The notes beneath the pieces were generated by a model that saw nothing but the letters and a program-made list of their open reading frames with translations, was not told the DNA's origin and searched no databases. Below, in pieces: positions 1 to 6,165 of a stretch of DNA of 33,282 nt (the first letter of the stretch is position 1; each line of letters opens with the position of its first letter). Origin of the DNA: a virus; the IMG/VR virus record IMGVR_UViG_3300031688_000069, positions 1-33,282 of that record; one strand, given 5' to 3'. The position numbers were made by a program, and so were the translations under genes.

Positions 1-1
1 C

Positions 2-133
2 TCAGAGGAAGTTGGACTTGGTTGGGGTTGGGAGTTTACGCCCTTAGCCACTGAGTCCCCTTCAATCTCTGTACCACCAATGAAACAACCAGCAACAGGG
101 ACTATCTATGGAGGATGGTATGGACCAATATAA
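2..133 (+). CDS. C-terminal end of an upstream protein (5' partial)
   Basis: The second reading frame is open from the window edge to a TAA at 131-133 and gives a 43-residue tail rich in Gly, Trp and Pro, ending GGWYGPI. It overlaps the start of the next gene by about 14 bases, as is usual for tightly packed phage genes. In T7-type genomes the gene before the lysis and terminase genes usually encodes a tail or tail-fibre component, so a virion protein is a reasonable guess, but the visible part has no diagnostic motif. Confidence 0.5.
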   Translation, partial: SEEVGLGWGWEFTPLATESPSISVPPMKQPATGTIYGGWYGPI

Positions 134-341
134 CGAAAGAGTCACTAAGATAGAGTGGAGAGTTGATGGTCATGAGAATGAAATCTCTATCCTCAAGCAA
201 ACCTCCACTGACTTAAAGACAACCCTTGAAATAATCACCATGACTCTCAAGCAAATCAAATGGATTGCTATGGGCGCAGGCGCTGTTGTGTTTGCGGACC
301 AATTAGGAATTATGGGTGTGCTTAAACTAGCGGCCCTATAA
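120..341 (+). CDS. Small membrane lysis protein, coiled coil plus one TM segment (XhlA/holin-like)
   Basis: The product is 73 residues. The first 45 are charged and heptad-like (VTKIEWRVDGHENEISILKQ), predicting an amphipathic helix or coiled coil, followed by one hydrophobic segment at about 47-69 (IAMGAGAVVFADQLGIMGVL). This is the layout of XhlA-type holin partners. The gene sits directly before a recognisable holin and the terminase genes, the usual lysis position in T7-type phages. The ATG at 120 is preferred because GGAGG at 110-114 lies 5 bases upstream; an ATG at 108 would add four residues. Function is inferred from topology and context. Confidence 0.6.
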   Translation: MDQYNERVTKIEWRVDGHENEISILKQTSTDLKTTLEIITMTLKQIKWIAMGAGAVVFADQLGIMGVLKLAAL

Positions 342-359
342 CAAACTAGGAAAAACAAC

Positions 360-755
360 ATGGCATCTCTCAATCCCTTCGCGGGGATTGCTGGGAGTGT
401 CATGGAAGGTCTTGATGACCTGTTCACGTCTGACGAAGAGAAAGCGAATGCTACCCTTCGACTGACCGAAGTCCTCCAGAAACCCCACAACTTACAAGCG
501 ATGGCAAACATCGAAGGCGCTAAGCATAGCTCCGTGTTTGTGGCTGGATGGCGTCCTGCAATAGGGTGGGTATGTGCAATTGGTCTTGGTTACCAGTTCC
601 TTATCCTCCCGTTTGCTGGACTCATCAACGCATTCCATGCATTACCGGCAGAACTCCCCGCTATCCAAGCGGCTGAACTCTCAACTCTCGTCATGTCCCT
701 CCTAGGATTAGGTGGACTAAGAAGCTACGAGAAAGCTAAAGGAATAACCCGATGA
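360..755 (+). CDS. Holin, three-TM holin family
   Basis: The 131-residue product has a hydrophilic N-terminal half and hydrophobic segments from about residue 58, with GWRPAIGWVCAIGLGYQF at 63-80. The GWRPxIGW signature followed by a membrane helix is characteristic of the phage Holin_3TMs family. It would sit in the inner membrane and time lysis by permeabilising it. An AGGA-type ribosome site precedes the ATG. The end overlaps the small terminase start (ATGA). No endolysin is visible in the window; it may be in the missing part of the genome. Confidence 0.75.
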   Translation: MASLNPFAGIAGSVMEGLDDLFTSDEEKANATLRLTEVLQKPHNLQAMANIEGAKHSSVFVAGWRPAIGWVCAIGLGYQFLILPFAGLINAFHALPAELPAIQAAELSTLVMSLLGLGGLRSYEKAKGITR

Positions 756-994
756 AAAAAACTAGTGCTGACCTCAAGGGTTCGCTACTTAAATCTTTAT
801 GTGACCGGGTAGAGAACGGTGAGTTAGACCCACGGTCTGGCGAGCAAATACCTGCACCCGCAAGCACACTTAACGCTGCTGTTAACTTTCTAAAGCAGTT
901 CCCACCTGAAGAGATGGTTGTCCAGACAGACAATAACCTGTCCGACACCCTTAAGAAGTACACCAACGTAATGCCTATCAAGGCAACTAACTAA
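752..994 (+). CDS. Small terminase subunit (T7 gp18-like)
   Basis: The 80-residue product is slightly shorter than T7 gp18 (89 residues). It has the pattern of podoviral small terminases: an N-terminal helix-rich part (SADLKGSLLKSLCDRVENGE), a central segment (STLNAAVNFLKQF) and a charged tail. It recognises concatemeric DNA and regulates the large terminase. The start codon overlaps the holin stop, so translation is probably coupled. The large terminase gene follows after 76 bases. Identification rests mainly on size, position and general resemblance. Confidence 0.75.
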   Translation: MKKTSADLKGSLLKSLCDRVENGELDPRSGEQIPAPASTLNAAVNFLKQFPPEEMVVQTDNNLSDTLKKYTNVMPIKATN

Positions 995-1036
995 TCGAGG
1001 AGGCTTCACAACCCCTTCGTTAATCGAGGAGGCTTC
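992..1036 (+). repeat. Tandem 16-bp direct repeat containing AGGAGG, between the terminase genes
   Basis: TAATCGAGGAGGCTTC occurs at 992-1007 and again at 1021-1036, a 29-base period. The second copy leads into a hairpin in which AGGAGGC (1027-1033) pairs with GCCTCTT around a TTCGT loop. Each copy carries a perfect Shine-Dalgarno core but neither precedes a convincing gene. Confidence 0.8.
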
Positions 1037-1070
1037 GTGCCTCTTCACTACCCATCATTAAGGCAAGCCT

Positions 1071-2966
1071 ATGCTCAACCCCTACATGATTGACGATAAG
1101 CCTCACTGGCAAGCCGCGTTCCCTGAAGAACTATGGCCTGCGTTTGATGACTTTCGTAACTTCCTAGCCATTGTGTGGCACCACCTCGGACTACCGCCCC
1201 CAACAGAGGCACAGTATGAGATAGCCCACCGTCTACAGTACGGTTACGACACAGCTGAAGCTATTGAGTTAGACAATCATCAACTAACCTCGCTGTATGA
1301 AAACCCTCGTGAAGACATTGTTCGATGCTTCCGTGGCGCAGGTAAATCTTATATCACATCAGCCTTCGCTATATGGCGGCTCATGCGTAACCCCCGTGAC
1401 GAGAAGATCCTAGTTGTATCTGCCGCAGGTAGTAAGGCTAAGGAGTTCGTATCGCAGACTAAAGGTATCATCTCATCGATGCCAATCCTCAAGTGGCTTA
1501 TAGAAGGCGCTCGTGAGAAAGGAGCTGCACGTAGAGATCAGGCTGACCAGTTCGATGTGTCAGGCAGTTCGTTGTCCCAGAGCTATTCCGTAGCTGCTAG
1601 GGGCATCACCTCCCAGATTACAGGTAGTCGTGCTACGTTACTGATCGCAGACGATATCGAGGTAGAGAAGAACTCCCTCACAGAGGAAGCCCGACAGAGA
1701 ATCGTTAGGGTCGTACAGTCTGACTTCGTGCCTATCACCAAGACAGAGCATGGTAAGGGTGACATCATCCTATTGGGTACACCACAGACCGAAGAGTCTA
1801 TCTACAACGTACTCGTTAAGGCCATGCAGTTCCGGACATTCACAATCCCAGTACGTTATCCCACAGTAGACAAGTTGAAGAACTACGTGCTACGTGACGA
1901 GTTAACAGGTGAGGATGTAAACATCTTAGCGCCTTACCTAAAGCGTAAGCATGCTAATGGTCTACTAGAGAATGGTCAGGTAACTGATACTCGCTTCGGT
2001 CATGACGAGATGGTCGCCATCGAGTCTAAGGGTAGAGCTACATACGCCCTACAGTACATGCTCGATACGAGTCTGTCTGATGCTGAGCGTTATCCATTAC
2101 GTCAGTTCGACTTGGTTGTGTTCTCTACTAACCCCGTCAAGGCACCCTTGCAGGTACAGTGGGGTCGTGACAGTGATAAGAAGAATCAGATCAGAGACAT
2201 TAGTAACCTAGGGTTCTCTGGTGACCACTTCTTAAGGCCTCTCTTCACTGATACTGAGTGGGAAGCTTATGACGGTACGGTGCTATTCGTTGACCCCGCA
2301 GGTCGTGGTAAGGATGAAACAGCATGGGCCATTGTGTCTACACTGAATGGCATCATGTACGTCCTCCATGTAGGTGGCCTTAAGGGTGACCCAGCAGAAG
2401 CCATGCAGCAGATCGCTATAGATGCTAAACGTTTCTCAGTTAACGTGGTAGAGGTAGAACCTAACTACGGACAGGGACTATGGGTTACTTCATTCGGTCC
2501 TATCCTTCAGAAGGTCTGGCCCGGCGGTTGTACTGTGCAGGAATCTGAATGGGCTAAGGGTCATAAGGAAGGGCGTATCATCGATACCCTTGAGCCTGTC
2601 ATGACGCAGCACCGTTTAGTGATGGATGAAGCTCTCATACGTTCCGATGTCAAGAATACAGACCATGTGTACTCCCTTATGTACCAGCTTACACACATCA
2701 CTCGTGACCGTGGATGCTTAAAGCATGACGATAGGGTGGATGCGTTAGCAGGTGCTGTTGCTTACTGGCAGAAGTCGATGGGTCAATCCGTAGATGAAGC
2801 TCGTCAAGGTGTCCTAGACTCCCGGTGGGAGCAGGAGATTGAAGACTTTATGGAGATGGCACAGGGTGGTTTCGCAGGCAGGGAACTAGGTAGCAACGTA
2901 GTGTCTATCAGAGGCCGTAGGAGGACGGATGGCAGTCGTTCAGTTATAACCCAACGCGATGTATAG
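1071..2966 (+). CDS. Large terminase subunit (T7 gp19-like packaging ATPase/nuclease)
   Basis: This 631-residue protein is the ATP-driven DNA packaging motor and concatemer-cutting nuclease. A Walker A motif is seen at about residues 87-93 (FRGAGKS). A Walker B-like strand LLIADDIE follows near 190. A C-terminal RNase H-type nuclease begins with FVDPAGRGKDETAWAIV and ends with HDDRVDALAGAVAYW. T7 gp19 is 586 residues. The gene follows the small terminase and is followed by a long gene-free region, as expected at the right end of a T7-type genome. The ATG has AAGG 8 bases upstream. Confidence 0.93.
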   Translation: MLNPYMIDDKPHWQAAFPEELWPAFDDFRNFLAIVWHHLGLPPPTEAQYEIAHRLQYGYDTAEAIELDNHQLTSLYENPREDIVRCFRGAGKSYITSAFAIWRLMRNPRDEKILVVSAAGSKAKEFVSQTKGIISSMPILKWLIEGAREKGAARRDQADQFDVSGSSLSQSYSVAARGITSQITGSRATLLIADDIEVEKNSLTEEARQRIVRVVQSDFVPITKTEHGKGDIILLGTPQTEESIYNVLVKAMQFRTFTIPVRYPTVDKLKNYVLRDELTGEDVNILAPYLKRKHANGLLENGQVTDTRFGHDEMVAIESKGRATYALQYMLDTSLSDAERYPLRQFDLVVFSTNPVKAPLQVQWGRDSDKKNQIRDISNLGFSGDHFLRPLFTDTEWEAYDGTVLFVDPAGRGKDETAWAIVSTLNGIMYVLHVGGLKGDPAEAMQQIAIDAKRFSVNVVEVEPNYGQGLWVTSFGPILQKVWPGGCTVQESEWAKGHKEGRIIDTLEPVMTQHRLVMDEALIRSDVKNTDHVYSLMYQLTHITRDRGCLKHDDRVDALAGAVAYWQKSMGQSVDEARQGVLDSRWEQEIEDFMEMAQGGFAGRELGSNVVSIRGRRRTDGSRSVITQRDV

Positions 2967-3398
2967 GTAGGGTGGACGGGGTGTTAGACGGTGCGTGAGG
3001 CGGTGGTGAGGCGGGAGGGTGCTTTCAATTTTACGGGAAGATTCGTAAGGTCATATATCCCCTCGCGCACACTAACGCTACCCCCCGCCTACCCCCTCGG
3101 CTTGGACACAACGATGGCTCAAATCGGATGGGTGGGGGTGGGCCTCAAGGCTTGCTAATTGCTCATCAAATCACTAGCTAACAGACATTAGACAGACAGT
3201 AACGCGCACCGTTAAGCGTATCGCCTGCTATTGGTGGGCTTTATCGTTACTAGCAGTGTTGTATATAGATTTAGTGTATTTAATTTGATACTCATTTGAT
3301 CGCTATTGTATGGGATGGAGGCGTTACGGCGTGGGCGTTTCGCTCTGATTCGGTTAGCTCAAACACTTGCACACCACTGTTTTTTCGTTTCGTGCACT
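2967..3398. other. Gene-free, strand-skewed region; likely genome-end junction
   Basis: No convincing gene lies here. 2967-3022 is extremely G-rich, 3058-3104 is C-rich and 3127-3143 is again G-rich (GGATGGGTGGGGGTGGG). The first two stretches form an imperfect inverted repeat, sharing GGTAGG, GTTAG, GTGCG and GAGG in the same order when one is reverse-complemented. In T7-type phages the direct terminal repeats lie between the large terminase and the early genes, so this is where the linear ends should be in a circularised assembly. The exact ends cannot be seen. Confidence 0.55.
3182..3200 (+). promoter_or_regulatory. CAGACA direct-repeat element, copy A
   Basis: CAGACATTAGACAGACAGT contains two CAGACA half-sites 11 bases apart. 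It closely matches elements at 8254-8272 and 8513-8530, which flank the region between the integrase and the RNA polymerase. It is probably a protein-binding site; the protein is unknown. Confidence 0.45.
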
Positions 3399-3399
3399 G

Positions 3400-3429
3400 T
3401 TGACAAAGGTTTACTGTATGCGCTCTAAT
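3400..3429 (+). promoter_or_regulatory. Candidate early host-type promoter
   Basis: TTGACA at 3400-3405 and TCTAAT at 3424-3429 are separated by 18 bases, a good sigma-70 arrangement about 125 bases before the first early gene. The spacer and the end of the -35 box contain the GTACAGTAAACCTTTGAC-like element in reverse orientation, so a protein bound there could block this promoter. Confidence 0.55.
3402..3418 (-). promoter_or_regulatory. Operator-like element, site 1
   Basis: On the minus strand this reads TACAGTAAACCTTTGTC. It matches sites at 6907, 8244, 8441 and 11142. It lies inside the candidate early promoter, between and partly over the -35 and -10 boxes, the position expected for a repressor site. 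Confidence 0.5.
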
Positions 3430-3471
3430 GGATTTCTCGCCGAAACGCGACCGCTCTTTGACAATAAACGA

Positions 3472-3513
3472 GTTTATCAGGCCGGCATTGCCTAACAGTG
3501 CCGCCGAGTAAAC
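3472..3513 (+). promoter_or_regulatory. Structured leader hairpin 1, upstream of the first early gene
   Basis: GTTTA (3472-3476) pairs with TAAAC (3509-3513). A TCA/GAG internal loop and GG/CC pairs follow, with one bulged C. The upper 8-bp stem CGGCATTG/CAGTGCCG (one G-U pair) has the loop CCTAA. The same architecture, with a different upper-stem sequence, occurs at 4631-4671. It ends 41 bases before the start codon and could be a protein-binding, processing or stability element in the mRNA leader. Confidence 0.6.
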
Positions 3514-3554
3514 CCGCAGTAACTAAACGTATCAAACTAAAAGGAAGCATAACC

Positions 3555-4406
3555 ATGTTAAAGAAAACTGACTTTTCAGCATTCGACACCTATAACCTAA
3601 TGACTAAAGCCGCTCTGATGCGCTTAGCTCGCGAGTATGAGGTTAAAGGGTCGCTCTTTGCAGATCCACTAAGCAATCCAAAGGTAGCAAAGAACGCCAA
3701 GGAAAACGGCGTGTTAACCTTCCCGTTACACTTAGCGCCATCTAATGTGAGTGGTTACAATACCTGTGCCATGGCTTCTGACGGCTGCAAAGAGGCATGC
3801 TTAAACACTGCAGGTAACCCAATGTATGCCGCAGGTAAAGAGGCCGCGAGAACGGCTAAGACGCGCTTATACTTCGAGAACCGCCCATTGTTTGTCGCTC
3901 TGCTAATCAAGGAAGTTATATCCGCTCGCACTAAAGCAGCCAAGCTAAACATGGCCCTAGCGTTTAGACCTAACGCAACTAGTGATATTAAATGGGAAGT
4001 GTCAAAGGTTAACCATGTGGGCGTTTTCATGACTGTTATTGAGCTAATCCATTCGGCAGCGCCAGAAGCTACCATCTACGACTATACAAAAGTGCCAAAC
4101 CGTAACGTGCCAGGTTATTACTCGTTAACGTTTAGTTTATCTGAAAACAACGATGCGTTAGCAGCTGGCGAACTGTCACGCGGTCGTAACGTGGCGGCAG
4201 TGTTCACCACTAAGCGCAACCAACCATTACCAACCCATTACACAATTAACGGCGTTACCGCCACTGTGATCGATGGGGATCTAACCGACTATAGGCCAGA
4301 AGATAAGCAGGGTGTTATTGTTGGGCTACGTGCCAAGGGTGACGCGATAGGCGACACCTCCGGTTTTGTACGTCCAGAACACCAAACCACTTTTCTAGCC
4401 GCTTAA
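3555..4406 (+). CDS. Phage Gp88-like protein of unknown function with a Cys cluster
   Basis: This 283-residue protein is the first gene of the early block. It resembles a family found in many phages (Gp88-like) with the signature LHLAPSNVSGYNTC...GC...ACLNTAGNP followed by RTAKTRLYFENRPLFVALL. Three cysteines at 71, 78 and 82 (C-x6-C-x3-C) could bind a metal or cluster; this is inference. The open frame extends back to a GTG at 3498, but AAGGAAG before the ATG at 3555 fixes the start. The extension would also run through leader hairpin 1. Position suggests host takeover or another early role, with no direct evidence. Confidence 0.7.
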   Translation: MLKKTDFSAFDTYNLMTKAALMRLAREYEVKGSLFADPLSNPKVAKNAKENGVLTFPLHLAPSNVSGYNTCAMASDGCKEACLNTAGNPMYAAGKEAARTAKTRLYFENRPLFVALLIKEVISARTKAAKLNMALAFRPNATSDIKWEVSKVNHVGVFMTVIELIHSAAPEATIYDYTKVPNRNVPGYYSLTFSLSENNDALAAGELSRGRNVAAVFTTKRNQPLPTHYTINGVTATVIDGDLTDYRPEDKQGVIVGLRAKGDAIGDTSGFVRPEHQTTFLAA

Positions 4407-4433
4407 ATCCAGTAAACATACGTTAAAGGAATC

Positions 4434-4580
4434 ATGACAATGAATCTACCAGACAGCATAACAATAGGATCTATTGAGTTTTTAGCCCATACGTGGCCCC
4501 TAGTGTTTGGCCTTCCGGCCTTCTTAATTCTATCTGCCTTCGTGGGTGTTCTCTACGAAGTCGCCAGCAGGGAGCAATAG
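4434..4580 (+). CDS. Small single-TM protein, unknown
   Basis: A 48-residue ORF opens at ATG 4434, with a second in-frame ATG at 4440. AAAGGA at 4425-4430 serves either start, and the spacing fits the second slightly better. One hydrophobic segment (WPLVFGLPAFLILSAFVGVLY) predicts a membrane helix, with a short charged C-terminus EVASREQ. It belongs to the run of small early genes. No family is recognised. An early inner-membrane protein could act in exclusion or host takeover, but this is only a guess. Confidence 0.55.
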   Translation: MTMNLPDSITIGSIEFLAHTWPLVFGLPAFLILSAFVGVLYEVASREQ

Positions 4581-4582
4581 CC

Positions 4583-4630
4583 ATGCAATTAGAATTATTT
4601 CCAGAGGCTGAACAACTAGAACTCTTTTGA
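4583..4630 (+). CDS. 15-residue ORF with two QLELF sliding-clamp-binding motifs
   Basis: The complete product is MQLELFPEAEQLELF. AGGGAG at 4569-4574 lies 8 bases before the ATG, ideal for ribosome binding, and the ORF begins 2 bases after the preceding stop. QLELF fits the established bacterial beta-clamp (DnaN) binding pentapeptide QL[S/D]LF, and here it occurs twice, the second ending exactly at the C-terminus. The two copies use different codons (CAA TTA GAA TTA TTT and CAA CTA GAA CTC TTT), so they are not simply a recent DNA duplication. A role blocking the host clamp is inferred. The ORF is short enough that chance remains possible. Confidence 0.5.
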   Translation: MQLELFPEAEQLELF

Positions 4631-4671
4631 GTTTATCAGGTGGTTTTCAGTACGAGAGCCACCGAGTAAAC
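4631..4671 (+). promoter_or_regulatory. Structured leader hairpin 2
   Basis: GTTTA (4631-4635) pairs with TAAAC (4667-4671). The same TCA/GAG internal loop as in leader hairpin 1 follows. A 10-bp upper stem GGTGGTTTTC/GAGAGCCACC (two G-U pairs) has the loop AGTAC. Lower stem and internal loop are identical to 3472-3513, while the upper stem differs but still pairs. It starts directly after the stop of the 15-residue ORF and ends 26 bases before the next start codon. Confidence 0.6.
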
Positions 4672-4692
4672 CAAACGTAAAACAAAAGGAAG
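4668..4692 (+). repeat. 25-bp leader repeat, copy 1 (contains the ribosome site)
   Basis: This 25-base sequence, running from AAACCAAACG to AAAAGGAAG, is identical to 4874-4898. It supplies the AAGGAAG ribosome site for the gene at 4698 and overlaps the 3' arm of leader hairpin 2. Confidence 0.85.
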
Positions 4693-4697
4693 CAATC

Positions 4698-4886
4698 ATG
4701 AGAGCTACAAGCATTAATGTGAGCTATTACAAAACTGTCGAGGCAATCACTCAGGCTATTCATTCTATCGAAAATGACAGTGCGAACTATCATGGGGATT
4801 GGTTAAGAGGTGGCCCCGATATAACGCTAAAAGAAGGGGCTAAAAAGAAATTAGCCGCACTGCATAAGAATCTAAACCAAACGTAA
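4698..4886 (+). CDS. Small early protein, 62 residues, unknown
   Basis: The ORF begins at ATG 4698 after AAAAGGAAGCAATC, a strong ribosome site. The product is soluble and mildly basic with a Lys-rich C-terminal part (KEGAKKKLAALHKNLNQT). No domain is recognised. It sits in the early small-gene block, downstream of leader hairpin 2. Its last codons and stop lie inside the second copy of the 25-base leader repeat, so the repeat serves as both the coding end of this gene and the ribosome site of the next. Confidence 0.65.
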   Translation: MRATSINVSYYKTVEAITQAIHSIENDSANYHGDWLRGGPDITLKEGAKKKLAALHKNLNQT

Positions 4887-4898
4887 AACAAAAGGAAG
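4874..4898 (+). repeat. 25-bp leader repeat, copy 2
   Basis: Identical to 4668-4692. It covers the last codons and stop of the gene ending at 4886 and provides the AAGGAAG ribosome site for the gene starting at 4906. Confidence 0.85.
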
Positions 4899-4905
4899 TA
4901 TAAAG

Positions 4906-5184
4906 ATGATCGTAATTACAGCCATCAACAAAACCCATCAAGCCACCGTTAACCGCATGTATATAGCGGATCGTAAATATTCGGACCTTGTGAATGCTAA
5001 CGATGTAATAGCGGATACCGGCGAGTTTGAATACCCAGAAGATAACAAGCTGTATCGCCAAGGCATGGTTAGGCAGGAGAGGGCTTTTGACACGTTTATA
5101 ACGCACTGGGACACATTGCCTAAGCGTGAACAAAAGAACGCTGAACGCCAGTACAAAGCCATCCACGGCTATTCAATGAACTAG
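4906..5184 (+). CDS. Small early protein, 92 residues, unknown
   Basis: The ORF starts at ATG 4906 after AAAAGGAAGTATAAAG. The product mixes acidic and basic segments, with an aromatic-rich middle (EFEYPEDNKLYRQG) and a helical, charged C-terminal half (LPKREQKNAERQYKAIHGYS). No signal peptide, membrane segment or known motif is visible. It is one of four consecutive small early genes with similar leaders; such genes in T7-type phages often encode host-takeover proteins, but nothing here identifies a target. Confidence 0.65.
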   Translation: MIVITAINKTHQATVNRMYIADRKYSDLVNANDVIADTGEFEYPEDNKLYRQGMVRQERAFDTFITHWDTLPKREQKNAERQYKAIHGYSMN

Positions 5185-5210
5185 ATAAATAACTAAAAGG
5201 AAGCAAAACA

Positions 5211-5417
5211 ATGAAGACTAAAACCCAAGTATACGCAAAAGCACAACGGTTAAGCGTCACGTTAAGGCACTCAATGCACAACCAAACCACAATTAATACA
5301 AACGAAAGGCCTTACTATTATGACAACGTACAAACAGCGTTGAGCGCGTCTACAGCTATACACTGGCAAGATGTTTGGGATAGTTTAGCCATACGTCAGT
5401 CACAACTAAAAGGATAA
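5211..5417 (+). CDS. Small early protein, 68 residues, unknown
   Basis: The ORF starts at ATG 5211 after AAAAGGAAGCAAAACA, again the early-block leader type. The product has a basic N-terminus (MKTKTQVYAKAQRLSVTLRHS) and a tyrosine/tryptophan-containing C-terminal half (ERPYYYDNVQTALSASTAIHWQ). No family is recognised. The stop is 7 bases before the next start, so the two are probably co-transcribed. Confidence 0.6.
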   Translation: MKTKTQVYAKAQRLSVTLRHSMHNQTTINTNERPYYYDNVQTALSASTAIHWQDVWDSLAIRQSQLKG

Positions 5418-5424
5418 TTACGCC

Positions 5425-5820
5425 ATGACCACTATTAAAAGCCCTAACGCTCTCGAATATCACCTAGGCTGGGAAAAGGCGGCTGTAAAGGCTCATTTTA
5501 AAGCCAACCTTAAGCCGGGCGACATCGTGTTAAGCGTTACAACAAGCCAATCCGGCCCAAACGTCACTGAATATCGTTTTATGACGGTTGAAAGTCTAAC
5601 CAACGTCAGGTTTAAGCTTACCGGGGCGACTGGTCACAACTACAAGTCGAGAACCTTCTACTTTACAGGCCAGAGCTGCACGGAACCACATGGTCAGGCT
5701 CGTATAATCCCATTTCATTGGGGTATGCGTCATTACCTATTCACTGATAAGCCAGTTAATACCTTGGCGTGTAACTTTGTACAAGATCACGTCATTAAAA
5801 TACTTGCTCATACCCATTAA
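5425..5820 (+). CDS. Early protein, 131 residues, unknown
   Basis: ATG 5425 follows AAAAGGATAATTACGCC. The protein looks globular with alternating hydrophobic strands (GDIVLSVTTSQSG, TEYRFMTVESLTNVRFKLTG, KSRTFYFTGQSC), suggesting a small beta-rich fold. The C-terminus is His-rich (HVIKILAHTH). No known domain is recognised. It is the last and largest of the small early genes, followed by two strong inverted repeats that may end the transcript. Confidence 0.65.
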   Translation: MTTIKSPNALEYHLGWEKAAVKAHFKANLKPGDIVLSVTTSQSGPNVTEYRFMTVESLTNVRFKLTGATGHNYKSRTFYFTGQSCTEPHGQARIIPFHWGMRHYLFTDKPVNTLACNFVQDHVIKILAHTH

Positions 5821-5835
5821 ACCAGAAGCATTGTC

Positions 5836-5878
5836 GTAGATCATGCCAGACGTGATCTACCGCAACTCTTTTGAGTTG
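5836..5878 (+). terminator. Two consecutive hairpins after the early gene block (possible terminator or operator)
   Basis: GTAGATCA (5836-5843) and TGATCTAC (5853-5860) form a perfect 8-bp stem with a 9-base loop. CAACTC (5863-5868) and GAGTTG (5873-5878) form a 6-bp stem around TTTT. Neither has a downstream T-run, so classic intrinsic termination is doubtful; RNA processing or operator function is equally possible. Confidence 0.4.
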
Positions 5879-5993
5879 ACTCAAGGCAGAAACTTTAAAT
5901 ATTTCATACTATTAGGCCTTGTTTTCCCGTACACTCTACCAACTCTTAGTAGTTGTTGGGCTGTACAACGCCAGTTAGGAGGAGTTATTCATT

Positions 5994-6077
5994 ATGTATA
6001 ATAATTATGGTTACCTAGTACCTGTTTTTTGGACACTAATTGCTATGGTTATAGGCACAATGAGATACTTCAGCTAA
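5994..6077 (+). CDS. 27-residue membrane peptide
   Basis: MYNNYGYLVPVFWTLIAMVI then GTMRYFS. AGGAGGAG lies about 9 bases before the ATG at 5994, one of the best ribosome sites in the window, which supports real translation despite the size. Most of the peptide is one hydrophobic segment. A small hairpin (GTTGT/ACAAC, about 5953-5970) lies just upstream. It could be a membrane-acting early peptide such as an exclusion factor; no homolog is recognised. Confidence 0.5.
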   Translation: MYNNYGYLVPVFWTLIAMVIGTMRYFS

Positions 6078-6105
6078 CGCATTGGCAAGCTAACCGGGGG
6101 CTAAA

Positions 6106-6165
6106 ATGACCATGTGTCAATACAAGGCCCTCTTGCTAAGAGCGGAAGATAAAGACCCTACTTAA
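6106..6165 (+). CDS. Possible 19-residue ORF (weak)
   Basis: MTMCQYKALLLRAEDKDPT is preceded by GGGGGCTAAA, a possible ribosome site. Part of the ORF overlaps a 13-base sequence (6129-6141) also found in non-coding DNA at 11185-11197, which argues that this stretch may be regulatory instead. Confidence 0.2.
   Translation: MTMCQYKALLLRAEDKDPT

Noticed and set aside
3458-3490. Second sigma-70 promoter from TTGACA at 3458
   Set aside because: No acceptable -10 box lies 16-18 bases downstream; that position falls in the GC-rich hairpin.
3498-3554. Upstream GTG extension of the first early gene
   Set aside because: It runs through the structured leader hairpin and has no ribosome site, while ATG 3555 has a strong AAGGAAG.
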